From positions 1,302,001 through 1,366,000 of the forward strand of contig NC_063071.1 of NCBI RefSeq assembly GCF_022605165.1: 64,000 nt of DNA, read 5' to 3'. This DNA is from Purpureocillium takamizusanense (Eukaryota; Ascomycota; Sordariomycetes; Hypocreales; Ophiocordycipitaceae). The notes under the pieces are model-generated. The model saw only the letters and a program-made list of their open reading frames with translations, ran no database searches and had not been told where the DNA came from. Below, in pieces: positions 36,731 through 47,580 of this stretch. Each line of letters starts with the position of its first letter. Position 1 is the first letter of the stretch. The translations under genes were made by a program, and so were the position numbers.

Positions 36731-38219
36731 ATGAAAGGCCTTGCAACAGCGGCGACGCTGGCGTCGGGGATCATTGGACAAAGCGTTGTCGCGCTCAGCG
36801 TAAAAGCGGAAGACAATGGTACGTCGGCCTGCACCGACCTCGCCGTGAGCGGGCGGCTAACTGTTCCTCCAGCGTCGCTAAAGAGCGCCGCCAGCACGGC
36901 CGCGTACGGCCTCATGAAGTACTACACAGGGAACAATACTGGAGATGTGCCGGGGAACCTGCCCGACCCATACTACTGTTAGGATAGCCACGATATCGCC
37001 AAGGGTCAAGACAGCTGCTAACAGCTTGGCAACAGGGTGGCACGCGGGCGCCATGTTCGGCACGCTCGTCGATTACTGGTTCTACACGGGCGACAGCACG
37101 TACAACGACGAGACTATACAGGCAATCGTCCACCAGGCGTCTGACACACAGGACTTTATGCCCAAGAACCAGACCCGGACAGAGGGCAACGACGACCAGG
37201 GCTTCTGGGCCATGACGGCCATGTCGGCAGCGGAGAACAAGTTTCCCAACCCGCCGACGGATCAGGCGCAATATCTGGCGCTCGCGCAGGCCGTATTCAA
37301 CCAGTACACACAACGGTGGGACGCGGACGACTGCGGGGGCGGGCTGCGGTGGCAGATCTTTTCGTTCAACAACGGGTACAACTACAAAAACTCCATCTCC
37401 AACGGGTGCTTCTTCAACGTGGCGGCGCGGCTGGCGCGGTACACGGGCAACACGACGTACAGCGAGTGGGCGAGCAAGATCTTCGAGTGGGAGCAAAAGG
37501 TCGGGCTCATGAGCGACAGCTTTGACGTGCTGGACGGGGTGACGATTGCGACGGACAAGACGTGCAAGAGCATCGACAAGGCGCAGTGGACGTACAACGC
37601 GGGCGTCCACCTGCACGGGGCGGCCAACATGTACAACATGACGGAGGACCAGGCGTGGAAGAAACGGGTGGACGGAATCCTCAAGACGATTCTGGATCGC
37701 ATGGTCAAGAACAAGGTGGTGTTTGAGGAGTTTTGCGAGCCACGCAAGGGGTGCAACACGGACCAGCAGACGTTCAAGGGGTACCTGATGCGATGGCTGG
37801 CGCAGACGGCGGCGCTGGTGCCGTCGACGCGCGAGGCCATCGCGCCGGTGCTGCGGGGCACGGCGCAGGCGGCAGGGGGCGCGTGCAGCGGGTCGCCGGC
37901 GCAGGGCTTCAAGGGCGCGGCGGGCACGGCGTGCGGCTACAGCTGGCTGGACGGCGGCGCCTTTGACGGCCTCGTCGGGGTGCCGTCGCAGATGTCGGCA
38001 GTGGCGGCGTTGATCGCGCCCCTCGCGGAGACGGCGCAGGGGCCCGTGACGGACAAGACGGGCGGCACCTCCAAGGGCAACCCGCAGGCCGGGTCGGGCA
38101 AGCAGGAGGACCCGCGCACGCAGAAGCCCATCACGACGGGCGACAAGGTGGCCGCGGGGTTTGTGACGCTGGCTCTGCTGCTGGGGGTGATTGGCTCGAC
38201 GGCGTTTATGGTCAAGTGA
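36731..38219 (+). CDS. GPI-anchored GH76 endo-1,6-alpha-mannosidase (DCW1/DFG5 type)
   Basis: Three exons, 36731-36818, 36873-36977 and 37036-38219, give about 458 residues. Splicing creates the family sequence [20 protein letters not shown] then [20 protein letters not shown]. The paired catalytic aspartates are D117-D118 in [14 protein letters not shown]. Other GH76 hallmarks include [27 protein letters not shown] and [12 protein letters not shown] signal peptide is at the N-terminus and a hydrophobic tail ([18 protein letters not shown]) after a Gly/Lys-rich spacer is a GPI signal. Dcw1/Dfg5 process the GPI glycan and transfer GPI proteins to wall beta-1,6-glucan, so the mucin-like protein at 3.6-9.5 kb is a conceivable client. 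The second intron has a weak GTTAGG donor. Confidence 0.93.
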
Positions 38220-39263
38220 GGAAGAGGGGGAGGAGGAGGAGGAGGAAGAGGAGAGTGAGAGCCACTTCTCCCGGACTCGTTGGGAAGAATTCGGGGCTCC
38301 CTCGGCCGAGACGCCGCCCTTGGCGTTGGCGCCTCGGGCTCTACGACACCGGGGATTTTATGACAAGAGAAGACCCCCGCATGGCGTTCTGCATCAACAG
38401 TCAGAACACGGTGCAAGCTCGGAGACTTTTTGCACAGGAGTTGGAGTCGGGTGGCTGGCTTTATTTCATGTGGTTTTCCATCCCATCATGTACATACATT
38501 ACCTAGAGGCATAGAGAGGGCAAAGACGTGTACATAGCAAGATACCTACTTCGCTTCATGGCATGGCAGAAGGACAGCAAAAGGGTGGGAGGGGATGTCT
38601 AGACACTGCCGCCCGCCGTCAACGACAGTGGGCCAGGCGGGTTCCATTCACCCATCCATCCACCACCAGAAGAAGCCACTCCCATTGACGATGCGCCTAT
38701 CACACCCCTCCAGCCAGCCAGCTCCCCAGCTCGCTCGACTCTTACAGGGCGCCGCCGGCAGCGGGCCCTTTTTTGCCCTGCGCAGGAGTCCCCGTACGTC
38801 CGCCTGTCTGTCTGTCAGACCCAGACGCCACCCACTCCGTCAACCCCGCAACACCATCCCGCTTGGCCTCGCGCATTACGGCGGACCTTTGCCGCGGACG
38901 TCACTCCTCCGCGCCAAACCTCCCCCCACACCCTACTTGTCTCTGTCTCTCGACCCTAAGGGGGGAGCCCAAGCTGTGCGTAGTACGTACGTAGTTGGTA
39001 TTCGCTCAGTGACTCGCGTTCCTCCGTATTATAAAATATCGGACGCGGTTGACATGGGACGGATGGGGGTGACGTGTGTGCCTCTCCTCCGTCTGCCCCT
39101 CCTCCTTCAGCTACTACTATTACTCTGTCTCTCGCGATTGGCAATCCTTCCCACTACACTTCAACCTACAAAGTACCGATCATAAAGGGGACTCTTTTCG
39201 TGGGAGAGAAGTAGAAGAGAAGAAGAAGAAGAAGAAGAAGAAGAAGAAAAAACGCCAGCAGCC
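38220..39263. other. intergenic region with dihydroxyacetone-kinase leader
   Basis: It begins with a GGA/GAG polypurine tract just after the GH76 stop (38218-38260) and ends with an AGA polypurine tract just before the dihydroxyacetone-kinase ATG. No gene is supported between. Confidence 0.5.
39207..39252 (+). repeat. GAA/AGA polypurine tract in the dihydroxyacetone-kinase leader
   Basis: About 45 nt of nearly pure purine, mostly AGA triplets, ends 11 nt before the start codon at 39264. It would lie in the 5' UTR, where such tracts can affect start selection. Confidence 0.8.
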
Positions 39264-41085
39264 ATGTCGTCCAAGCACTTCATCAACGACCCGACGCACC
39301 TCGTCTCCCAGGCGCTGCACGCCCTCACCCTGACCAACCCCAACGTCGCCCTCGATGCCGCCCACAAGATTATCTACCGGCGGCCGTCGCCATCGTCATC
39401 CGACCAGCAGCAACAAGTCTCCATCATCTCGGGCGGCGGCTCCGGCCACGAGCCCTCCTTCGCCGGCATGGTCGGCCCGGGGATGCTCTCCGCCGCCGTC
39501 GCCGGCACCATCTTCGCCAGCCCGTCGGCCGAGCAGGTCCGCCGCGCCATCACCTCGCGCGTCGACCGCGGCCGCGGCGTGCTCGTCGTCGTCATGAACT
39601 ACACGGGCGACGTCCTCAACTTCGGCATGGCCGTGGAAAAGGCCCGCGCCGCGGGGGGCGTGCCCGTGGAGATGGTCGTCGTCGGGGACGACGTCGGCGT
39701 CGGGAGGGCCAAGGCCGGCAAGGTCGGCCGCAGGGGCATCGCCGGCACCGTCCTCGTGCTCAAGGTCGCGGGCGCGCTGGCCGCGCTGGGCCGCCCGCTC
39801 GACGAGGTCGCCGCCGTGGCCCGCCTCGCCGCCGACAACACCGTCAGCGTGGGCGCCAGCCTCGAGCACGTCCACGTCCCCGGGCGGGGCGTCGACGCCG
39901 ACGACAAGCTCCGCGACAGCGACGACGTGGAGATTGGCATGGGCATCCACAACGAGCCGGGCTCCGGGCGCGCGAAAAAGGACCTCCCCGCGCTGGTGGC
40001 GACGATGCTCGCGCAGCTGCTCGACCAGGGCGACGCGGACCGCGCCTTCGTCAACGTCACCTCCAACGAGGTGGTGCTGCTCGTCAACAACCTCGGCGGC
40101 GTCAGCGTGCTCGAGCTGGGCGGCATCACCGCCGAGGTGGTCGCCCAGCTGGCCGACAAGTACGGCATCCGCCCCGTGCGGATCCTCTCGGGCACCTTCA
40201 TGACGAGCCTCAACGGCCTGGGTTTCAGCGTCTCGCTGCTCAACGTCGTCAACACGGGCGTCGGCGTCAACATGGTCGACCTGCTGGACGCGCCGAGCGA
40301 GGTGGCCGGCTGGGCCGCGCCCGTCCGCAAGGAGACGTGGGAGGCGCGCAACACAGCCACGCGCGACGCCGACGACGGCGCCGGCCAAGAGGTCCAGCCG
40401 AGCGGGCTCAAGACGGACGCTGCGGCGGCCACGACGGTGCTGACGAGAGCACTGGAGAGCGTCATCGCAGCGGAGCCCGAGGTTACGAGGTACGACACAG
40501 TGGTTGGTGATGGAGACTGCGGCATTGGACTCAAGCGAGGCGCCCAAGGTAAGAAGATGACATGACATGACACACGACCCCGTAAGCCGAGCTTCAATGC
40601 TGACAGTTCGCACAGCTATTCTCAAGCACATCAAAGATAAGCCCCTGACGGGCGACGCCGTCGTCGACGTCGCCTCCATCGTGCCCGTGGTGGAAAACAC
40701 CATGGACGGCACGTCGGGCGCCCTGTACGCCATCTTCCTCAACGCCCTGGTCCACGCGCTGCGCACCGCCTCCGCCGGCGATGCCAGCCCCCAGGTCTGG
40801 GCCGCGGCGCTCAAGCAGTCGTGCGACGCGCTCTCGCGGTACACGCCCGCGCGGCCCGGCGACAGGACGCTCGTGGACGCGCTGTACCCCTTCGTCGAGG
40901 TGCTCGGCCAGACCGGCGACGTGCGCGAGGCGGCGTCTGCGGCGCGCAAGGCCGCCGACGAGACAAAGGGCATGCAGGCGAGCCTCGGCCGGACCGTGTA
41001 CGTGGGCGGGAGCGGGTACGAGGAGGTGCCAGACCCGGGCGCCTGGGGTCTTTCGTGCTTTTTCCAGGGGCTTGCCGGACAGTAG
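39264..41085 (+). CDS. DAK1: dihydroxyacetone kinase (DhaK-DhaL fusion)
   Basis: Exons 39264-40548 and 40616-41085 give about 584 residues, the usual length of fungal single-chain enzymes. The N-terminal DhaK domain binds dihydroxyacetone. It has the SIISGGGSGHEPSFAGMVG loop and the covalent substrate-binding histidine H229 in MGIHNEPGSG. The C-terminal DhaL domain binds ATP-Mg, seen as VVGDGDCGIGLKRGAQ around residue 415 and VENTMDGTSGALYAIFLNAL. The reaction is phosphorylation of dihydroxyacetone (and possibly glyceraldehyde) by ATP, for glycerol use and detoxification, in the cytosol. The intron interrupts the KRGAQ/AILKHIKD junction in phase 1. The AGA-rich leader ends just before the ATG. 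Identification is secure. Confidence 0.96.
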
Positions 41086-41377
41086 GTATCGCAATAGATG
41101 TGTGTGCGTGTGCGCATGTGTGTTTATGTATTGCGCGTCGCGTAGAATCGCCCATGCAATGTCCGAGACCCAATCAAAATGGTAACGAAATTGGTGCGGC
41201 CACCCACGTGAGTGAAGGCATCCGGCGCTGTTCAGTCATTCTCAAAGCAGTGTTTTCAACGCCTATTCGTCCCAAAGTCTCGCCCTCGAGACAGACCGTA
41301 GTGTATGTGTTCGAGATACAAACCAAGCAAGAAGTAACATCCCAAAAGTACCCCGCCACGCCCCGCGCTCTGGAAGA

Positions 41378-42015
41378 CTATGCGAGCAGCACCAGAATCA
41401 CGCTATCGCCTCGCAGGAACCTAGAAGTCGCCTCGTCAGTAACATTTCCCTTTGATTGCGGACGGCGGTTATGCCAAGTTGCTCCCGCCTCCTGCAGACG
41501 AGCGGGCGAAGCGTGCTCACATCTTGCTGATGAAGCGGTCCTTGTTGACCGACTTGGTCATGCCGCCTTCCGTCTTGGACGTCTCGGTCCACATCTCCTT
41601 GACGTTCTCGAGGATCATGTTGCAGTGCCGGTCGAAGGCCTTGACGCGTGCGAGCAGCTTGCGATTGTTTCGGATGGAGATGAGGACCTGGATGCGCTCG
41701 CGCACGGCGGTCTGGAGGATGGAGAGGGGCCCGGCCGAGAACTCGTGCTCCTCGAGCTGGGCGATCTCGTACTCGCTGCGACGGGGAAGACTTGTTAGTT
41801 TTCGCTCTTGTATTGCGCCGCTTTATATCATGCCCATCGGCGACGGGGGAGGGGTTGCGCGACGAGGCGTATTGCGAGGGAGAGGGGGGTTTGATGGGCG
41901 TACGTGAGCTCGTTCCGCGACTTGGTGAGGAGTTCCCTGCCAGCTGTTAGCACTTGATATGCCATACGTGCGGGGCTTTGTGTCTTAAAGCGCACTTGAT
42001 CTTGGGGTCCTCCAT
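41378..42015 (-). CDS. SMD2: small nuclear ribonucleoprotein SmD2
   Basis: Four minus-strand exons, 42015-41996, 41936-41904, 41775-41521 and 41420-41378, give about 116 residues. Splicing yields [20 protein letters not shown], then [17 protein letters not shown], the Sm1 core [31 protein letters not shown], and the Sm2 end [13 protein letters not shown]. This matches SmD2 closely in order and length. SmD2 is a subunit of the heptameric Sm ring on U1, U2, U4 and U5 snRNAs in the nucleus. The first two exons are only 20 and 33 nt, and the last coding exon holds the 14 C-terminal residues; without these splices the protein would be truncated in the Sm2 motif. Downstream stop is 292 bp from the kinase stop (tail to tail). 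Confidence 0.95.
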
Positions 42016-42705
42016 CGTGTCGTCTGGCAAGCGGGTGCGGATGGGAGGAGGTAGAGCTGGTGAGGGTGCCTCCAAGGTGGGATGGGTGAAGAGAGATGAG
42101 GTTGCGCGTAGACACGCACAATCGCAAGGCTGAAGGCAGGAAGCTCGAAAAGTCGACCCCAGGGTGCTGGCGCGGGACATAATTGGCTGCAGGGAAGGTG
42201 TGGGGCGCGACAGGCTGCGAGGCCTGCGAGGCGGGCAGCGATGCCAGGCACCGTGCGCTCCCAGGCTTGGTGCATTTCAGCGGGCAGCCCAGCTCTGGCT
42301 ACGGGGTCGGACCTCCGCCGACGCAGCTCGCCGGGTGCAAACTCGGGCCACCAGCGCACTACCTACCTTAGGTAGACTACCCGCCTACCGCACCTCAAAG
42401 TCCGCTGGTGCCCAGTGGAGGGCGCTGGACATTGACGCAACCTACTAAGGCCGCCGCTACCCTCCACCCACCACCCTCGGCCCAAATTTTGGCGGCGCGC
42501 GCAGCCAAGCCAACCTCCAACTGCCGCGACGGCGCCCACCTCCGAATATCCTTTCTTTGCTCCCCGACGTCGCCCGCCCCATCCCCGATCCGTTCTCCCG
42601 ACTCCGTCCGCTGAGTCTTCAATGTCCAGCCTCGGTACTCCAACGAGCGCATAGGACCCCAATTGATCCTCTCCCCTCCCTCTCCCTCCCCTCCACACCA
42701 TTTAA

Positions 42706-44286
42706 ATGTCCTTCCGCGCCTTCGCCGTCCGAGCTGGTACGGCAGCCCATGCCGCGAGTGCCAGGAGCTGCAGGAATACCTTGACCATGGCCCAACAAGC
42801 AAAGGTCCTGACCTCGCCGTTGGGTCTCCGGCCGGTAAGTCCATGAAAACCCCTCGACACCGCGAATGCGCGCGCTGACATTTTGCCTCTGAAGATGTCG
42901 ACCGAGGCTTCGACCATCAGGCCGCTCCCTAGCGACGAAGCCGACGATGTCGTCTTCGAGAGCAAATACGGCCTGCGAACCGTCATGCTCAACCGCCCCA
43001 AAAAGCTCAACTCCCTCAACGGCTCCATGATCCGCAAGATCGTCCCGCGACTCGTCGAGTGGGAGAAGTCGGACATGGCCAACGTCATCGTCATGAAGGG
43101 CGCCGGCGAGAAGAGCCTGTGCGCCGGCGGCGATGTCGCCGCGCTGGCCAAGCTCAACCAGGAGAGCCCCGACGGCTGGAAGCAGTCGGCCGAGTACTTT
43201 GGCCTCGAATACAAACTCGACCACTACATTGCGACGTACCAGAAGCCCTACATTGCCTTCATGGACGGCATCACCATGGGCGGCGGCGTCGGCCTCAGCA
43301 TCCACGCCCCCTTCCGGATCGCCACCGAGAAGACTGTCTTCGCCATGCCGGAGACCACCATTGGTTTCTTCCCCGATGTCGGCGCATCCTTCTTCCTGCC
43401 GAGGATGAACGGCGCCGTCGGCACGTACCTGGCGCTCACCAGCGAGCGGCTGACGGGCCCCAACGTCTTCTACTCGGGCATCGCCACACACTATCTGCAC
43501 TCGACCAGCCTGCCCGACCTCGAGGCCCGCCTTGCCGAGCTGCGGTTCCGCGACGACGATGCGCTCCCGAAGCGTCTTGAGATTATCAACGAGACGCTCG
43601 AGGAATTCTGCACTGGCCTGCCTTACGACCAGCCCATGCAGCTGAGCGGCGAGGTCCGTCGCGCCATCGACCGCTGCTTCAGCCAGAACAACGTCGCCGA
43701 CATCCTCGCCGCCCTCAACGCGGAGCGCGGCGAGACGGAGGGGTGGGCGCAGAGACAGGTCGACACCCTGCACAAGCGCTCCCCAACGGCCGTTCACGTC
43801 ACGCTCCGCCAGATGCGCATCGGCGGCCGGTGGGACATGGCCGAGACGTTCAAGAAGGAGCACCAGATCGCCACCAAGTTCATGCAGCACCACGACTTCA
43901 CCGAGGGCGTCACCGCCCTACTCGTCCGCAAGGAGAAGCCCAAGTGGCAGCCCGAGTCGCTCGAGGCCATCCCCGCCAGCGACAACCCCGCCAAGCCCTT
44001 CTTCGAGTTCGACGACGAGGCCAAGCTCGAGCTCTTCACCGACCGCACCTACGCCGAGTACCCTTACGCCGCGCTCGGCATCCCTTCGGAGAAGGAGGTC
44101 AAGGACCTCGTTGCCGGAAAGAGCTACACGCCCGAGCAGCTGTCGCGGGAGCTGGTGGCATCGCGCAAGGGACGTCAGGGCATTACCGATGTGGTCAAGG
44201 AGATTCTCGCGCGGAAGACTACGGTGGACGGTGAGGGTAAAGTCAAGTGGGTCAATGATGAGGCACCCACGACGAGTAGGCTGTAG
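42706..44286 (+). CDS. EHD3: 3-hydroxyisobutyryl-CoA hydrolase
   Basis: Exons 42706-42834 and 42895-44286 give about 506 residues. The crotonase-fold core has TVMLNRPKKLNSLN, the oxyanion-hole GAGEKSLCAGGDVAAL, and the FMDGITMGGGVGLSIHAP and MPETTIGFFPDVGASFFLPR boxes typical of HIBCH. It hydrolyses 3-hydroxyisobutyryl-CoA in valine breakdown. Exon 1 encodes an Arg/Ala/Ser-rich presequence (MSFRAFAVRAGTAAHAASAR) predicting mitochondrial import. The extreme C-terminus is SRL, which fits a type-1 peroxisomal targeting signal. An in-frame ATG at the start of exon 2 would give a form without the presequence. The upstream ATG gives a clean phase-0 junction, so it was preferred. Confidence 0.93.
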
Positions 44287-44599
44287 CAGTGTAGATGGTC
44301 ACGAGTATATAGACGAGTGTAGGAATATTATTGAGTCTGACGAATTCATCTCGTCTCAGCACCAGATTTTGATCGCCTCTGGGTCCCCTCAAATCGTCCA
44401 AAGGTCGTTTTTCTTGTTGGCCCCCAACCGCCGTAGCGCATTCGCTCGCGCACCATTGATCCCAACGATGCTGACTTTTAGCATCAACCTATGCGCCGAT
44501 CCAGCACCGCTGAGGTATTGTTGCCCACGCCAAACCCCATCTCAGTCAGTTCCATCCATGTGGAAAACAGCCGGGGACGTTATGCCGATATCATCAGCA
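44287..44599. other. short convergent intergenic region
   Basis: Lies between the hydrolase stop and the stop of the first gag-like gene. No gene seen; probably two 3' UTRs. Confidence 0.5.
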
Positions 44600-45235
44600 T
44601 CAGCGGTCGTCCTCCAGGGCCTTCTTCACAGCTTCAATTGAGGGCATTCCGGGAAGCGATTCAGCGTAAAGGCCCTGGACCTTGGGGAGGTCGAGGTCGC
44701 AGGCAAGTCTCCAAGCCCCGAAATGGTAAACGTGGTCAGGTGTGTGAGCTGAAACCATCTTGATGTTGTCCCATTCATGATTGAGCTCCCCAGCTGCGTA
44801 CTGGCGGCCGAGAGGTCGCTTGTTTGCCATCACAAAGTCCCGGATAGATTCGTCGACGTCAAGAGATTCCTTGATGCGCTCAAGTAGGATCGAAGTCGGG
44901 GTCTTGTCGAATTCCTGAGTGTTTCTCAGGTCATCTTGCCAACTCTCCTTGGTGCTATCGTCCCAATCCGGCAGCTGCAACATCTTGAGGATGAAGTTGT
45001 TCACGGCGGCTTGCTTCTGGTCAAATTCGGTCTGCTGAGCGCCCTCTTTCGTGGGACGGGCGATGTTCTCGCTGAAGTACTCCAGTAAGCCGGCTTCGCG
45101 GGCGCGCCTTTTAAACTCTTCAAGCCAGTCTAGATATTCCCCGGAGCAGTCGAGCCAGTAGTCCGGCTCGCGCATCACGATGTAGCCGTATTTCATAAAC
45201 GAGCCCGAATCTGTATCGAACAACTCGACCTTCAT
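44600..45235 (-). CDS. gag-like paralogue A, 211 aa
   Basis: One uninterrupted minus-strand frame. It shares the array signature: EYLDWLEEFKRRAREAGLLE, then IARP, then EFDQKQAAVNN, and later HEWDNIKMVSAHTPDHVYHF. The N-terminal ~60 residues before the first Trp motif are unlike the others. The region predicts helices and no signal peptide, membrane segment or zinc knuckle. A 5'-UTR intron at 45414-45338 (GTATGA donor, GCTGAC branch, ATATAG acceptor) is plausible, so an upstream start cannot be excluded: the frame stays open for about 20 codons above the ATG. The fold is inferred to be a copia-type Gag (UBN2-like) domain. The function is unknown. It is the copy next to the conserved housekeeping block. 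Confidence 0.6.
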   Translation of the reverse strand: MKVELFDTDSGSFMKYGYIVMREPDYWLDCSGEYLDWLEEFKRRAREAGLLEYFSENIARPTKEGAQQTEFDQKQAAVNNFILKMLQLPDWDDSTKESWQDDLRNTQEFDKTPTSILLERIKESLDVDESIRDFVMANKRPLGRQYAAGELNHEWDNIKMVSAHTPDHVYHFGAWRLACDLDLPKVQGLYAESLPGMPSIEAVKKALEDDR

Positions 45236-46036
45236 CGTAGCTTTGCCGTACTCGCCGGCCGCCGAATCACCGTCGGGTTCGCTGTCGGACGATGTTCGTC
45301 GTGAAGCTGGGTCGGCTGCTCAACTCCAATCAGGTGTCTATATATATGTCAGCTCAGACTCAAAAGGCAAGGGAAATGAGACCCTTGGTGGCTCATGTTA
45401 TTGCTTCTTCATACCAGCGCTGCAGAAAGCTCTTTGTTGGCGCGGGGGGCCTGCGGAACGCGAATGCTGCGAAGCAAGTGCGAGCGTTGAAGGAGAAGAG
45501 AGGAAGCCCTCGCGTGTTTGCATGAGAGGAGTGGTTTTTAAAGCACGGCTGCCTGGGAGTAAAGTGTGCACTCAGGGCACATTCACGAAGATGATTCACT
45601 TGAACTGCCCAGTTCACAGCAGAGCTGTGCTATAGGAGAGGACATGGGGGTTAGCGAGCGGCCGCGCTGCTGCTGCCGCTGCAATAGCACAGGCGAGATG
45701 TACCAGCTAGATAGATAAAGCAATTTCTGATGCGCCCTGAATATCTCGTGACTCCAATTTTGAAACGCTTCTGACCCTCTCAACGCCGTTTTATTATCCT
45801 CACTTGCTGATGTGCCCAGGTTGTTCCACCTGCCATGTACCCATCACCACCCATTCATTGCCTTTGGCAAAAGGGGCATAGGCGCACAGCAGATGAAGAG
45901 ACCTTGAAAACAGTCCAACTCCCCCCATGCATAGAGAATCCAGTCTCGCATCCTTTTTGAGTCTTCCCGTTCGCTCAGTAGTTCTTTGCTGAACTTGTCT
46001 CCCGGCTTCCCTTGCGTGGTCTGGCTCGCTGCCTGC
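45236..46036. other. gap between gag-like copies A and B
   Basis: Contains the leader and candidate 5'-UTR intron of copy A and a TTTAAAA-like element near 45537-45543 on the minus strand. The remainder is presumed 3' region of copy B. A small minus frame at 45844-46161 overlaps copy B's end and is not supported. Confidence 0.45.
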
Positions 46037-46810
46037 TCAGATGGGCTGCTCAAGGCCGAACCGTGCCGTGAGCCACGCACGGAGCTCCGACGCGGTGAAG
46101 TTGTAATGCTCCATCTCTCCCACAATGTCTCCCAAAAGGTCATCCTCGTGTTCGGTCCCATGCAGCAAAGCCATCACGACTCCGATGTAGACGTCGTCCG
46201 ACACGCCTCGCTCGCACACCCTGATGAGGTCCCACTCGTCATGAACCTCCTGCATCACCTCGCGAGCATCGTCTTCAGGCAGCCAGCGAGTTGATGGGAT
46301 CCGTATAAACGTGGCCAAGCGGGTGTAGTACAGCGCTGGCCACATTACTTTGGTGTTCACCGCGCGGATGAGTTCTGGAGGGGAGACCGAGTTGAAGTTT
46401 CTCGTGAACATAGAGGAGATGCCCTGTTGCACGCTTATGTGAAGAGAGCTATAGATCACGTTGTTGACAAGGGCTCGCTCTCTGTCGAAGTCAATTTGTT
46501 TCAGGCCCGGCTCTGAAGGCCTCGAGACGGTGTCGTCGAGGTATCCCAACAAACCAGCGTCTCGAAGAGAGAACCGGATCTGCTGGAGCCACTTGAAGAA
46601 GTCGTCTCCCATGCTAAGTTTCATTACAGTCCCTTGAATCTTCCAAGTGCCGCCTAGGCTCACATGCAAGTTGAATGAGCGCAAGCTGGGATCGGGTAGT
46701 GTTTCTACAACACTTGTCGACGAGGTCGACGAGGTCAAGATGAAGTTGAACCGTCTTCCTGGAAACCTTGTCATGATTGAGTCGGTGTCTGATGGCCTTT
46801 CTTCAGCCAT
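46037..46810 (-). CDS. gag-like paralogue B, 257 aa
   Basis: Single minus-strand coding exon. The motif series is DFFKWLQQIRFSLRDAGLLG, VSRP, DFDRERALVNNVIY, then HDEWDLIRV and SDDVYIGVVMALL, ending with a C-terminal helix (SELRAWLTARFGL). The order and spacing match copy C most closely. A Ser/Thr-rich 70-residue N-terminal extension has no clear domain. Upstream lie a TATAAAA box (47075-47081) and a good 5'-UTR intron candidate at 46950-46877 (GTAAGA donor, TACTGAC branch, CAG acceptor), as expected for a Pol II gene with its own promoter rather than an LTR-driven transcript. Inferred copia-Gag-like fold; function unknown. Confidence 0.65.
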   Translation of the reverse strand: MAEERPSDTDSIMTRFPGRRFNFILTSSTSSTSVVETLPDPSLRSFNLHVSLGGTWKIQGTVMKLSMGDDFFKWLQQIRFSLRDAGLLGYLDDTVSRPSEPGLKQIDFDRERALVNNVIYSSLHISVQQGISSMFTRNFNSVSPPELIRAVNTKVMWPALYYTRLATFIRIPSTRWLPEDDAREVMQEVHDEWDLIRVCERGVSDDVYIGVVMALLHGTEHEDDLLGDIVGEMEHYNFTASELRAWLTARFGLEQPI

Positions 46811-47580
46811 CGTCGACGTTGGTCGCTCCTATTCTCAGCTCTTCAACAATCCGGTGCCGAGAGACAGAGAAGAGTAGCTGATGACAGTCAGTACTTTTCT
46901 TTTTTTTTCATCCTCCGGACTCCTGATCTTAGTGCTCTGGTGTTTCTTACTGTTCTTGTTGACGGTACCGATGCTGGATGTTCGATAAGGGATGGAGCAG
47001 GAAAGGTGCAGGAGCATGACGCGATGGATGAGAAGAAAAGAAGGAATCGAGACCGCGATGAATTGAGGCAGACCTTTTATACCCGAGGAATAGCTGACTC
47101 AATGATTCACTGCACAGTGAACACAATTGATGCGGACATGCTCGCGGAACCGGGGTGTTGACAGAAACATGCATTGAATTGCACCATGATAACACCAGCA
47201 CGCAAACTCGGTTCGCAACGCAAGCCATCAGTTGGACCTGCCTTCAATGTGAAGTCTTTGGTTTTTCATCCTCACATCTAATCATGGGATCAGCTGTGTG
47301 AAAGCCCCGCTTGCAGAATGTTCAATCTAGTCCGTCGCGCGACCACCTCTAATGAATTTGATGTCTATAATGACACCCACTGTCCAGTCCGGTGGTTTAT
47401 GGTCACCAAGTGTCTCCTTGTATCCTGCTCGTTTCCCCGGAGCGTTTCAACTATTCAATTACCCTCTTACCAGAGTACAAGGCCCGGGTCCGCCAACTTC
47501 TGAGCTTCTCTCCACGATGAAATGATCGTCCAGAGCGTCGCCGCTAGAAGAGGACAGTCGTGGCCCTTATCTCCCTGTCC
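46811..47580. other. gap between gag-like copies B and C
   Basis: Promoter and leader of copy B (TATA element at 47075-47081, candidate 5'-UTR intron) followed by the 3' region of copy C. No further gene is supported. Confidence 0.5.
47075..47081 (-). promoter_or_regulatory. TATA-like element upstream of gag-like copy B
   Basis: TATAAAA on the minus strand, about 265 nt upstream of the ATG; the distance includes a proposed 74-nt 5'-UTR intron. Confidence 0.45.
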
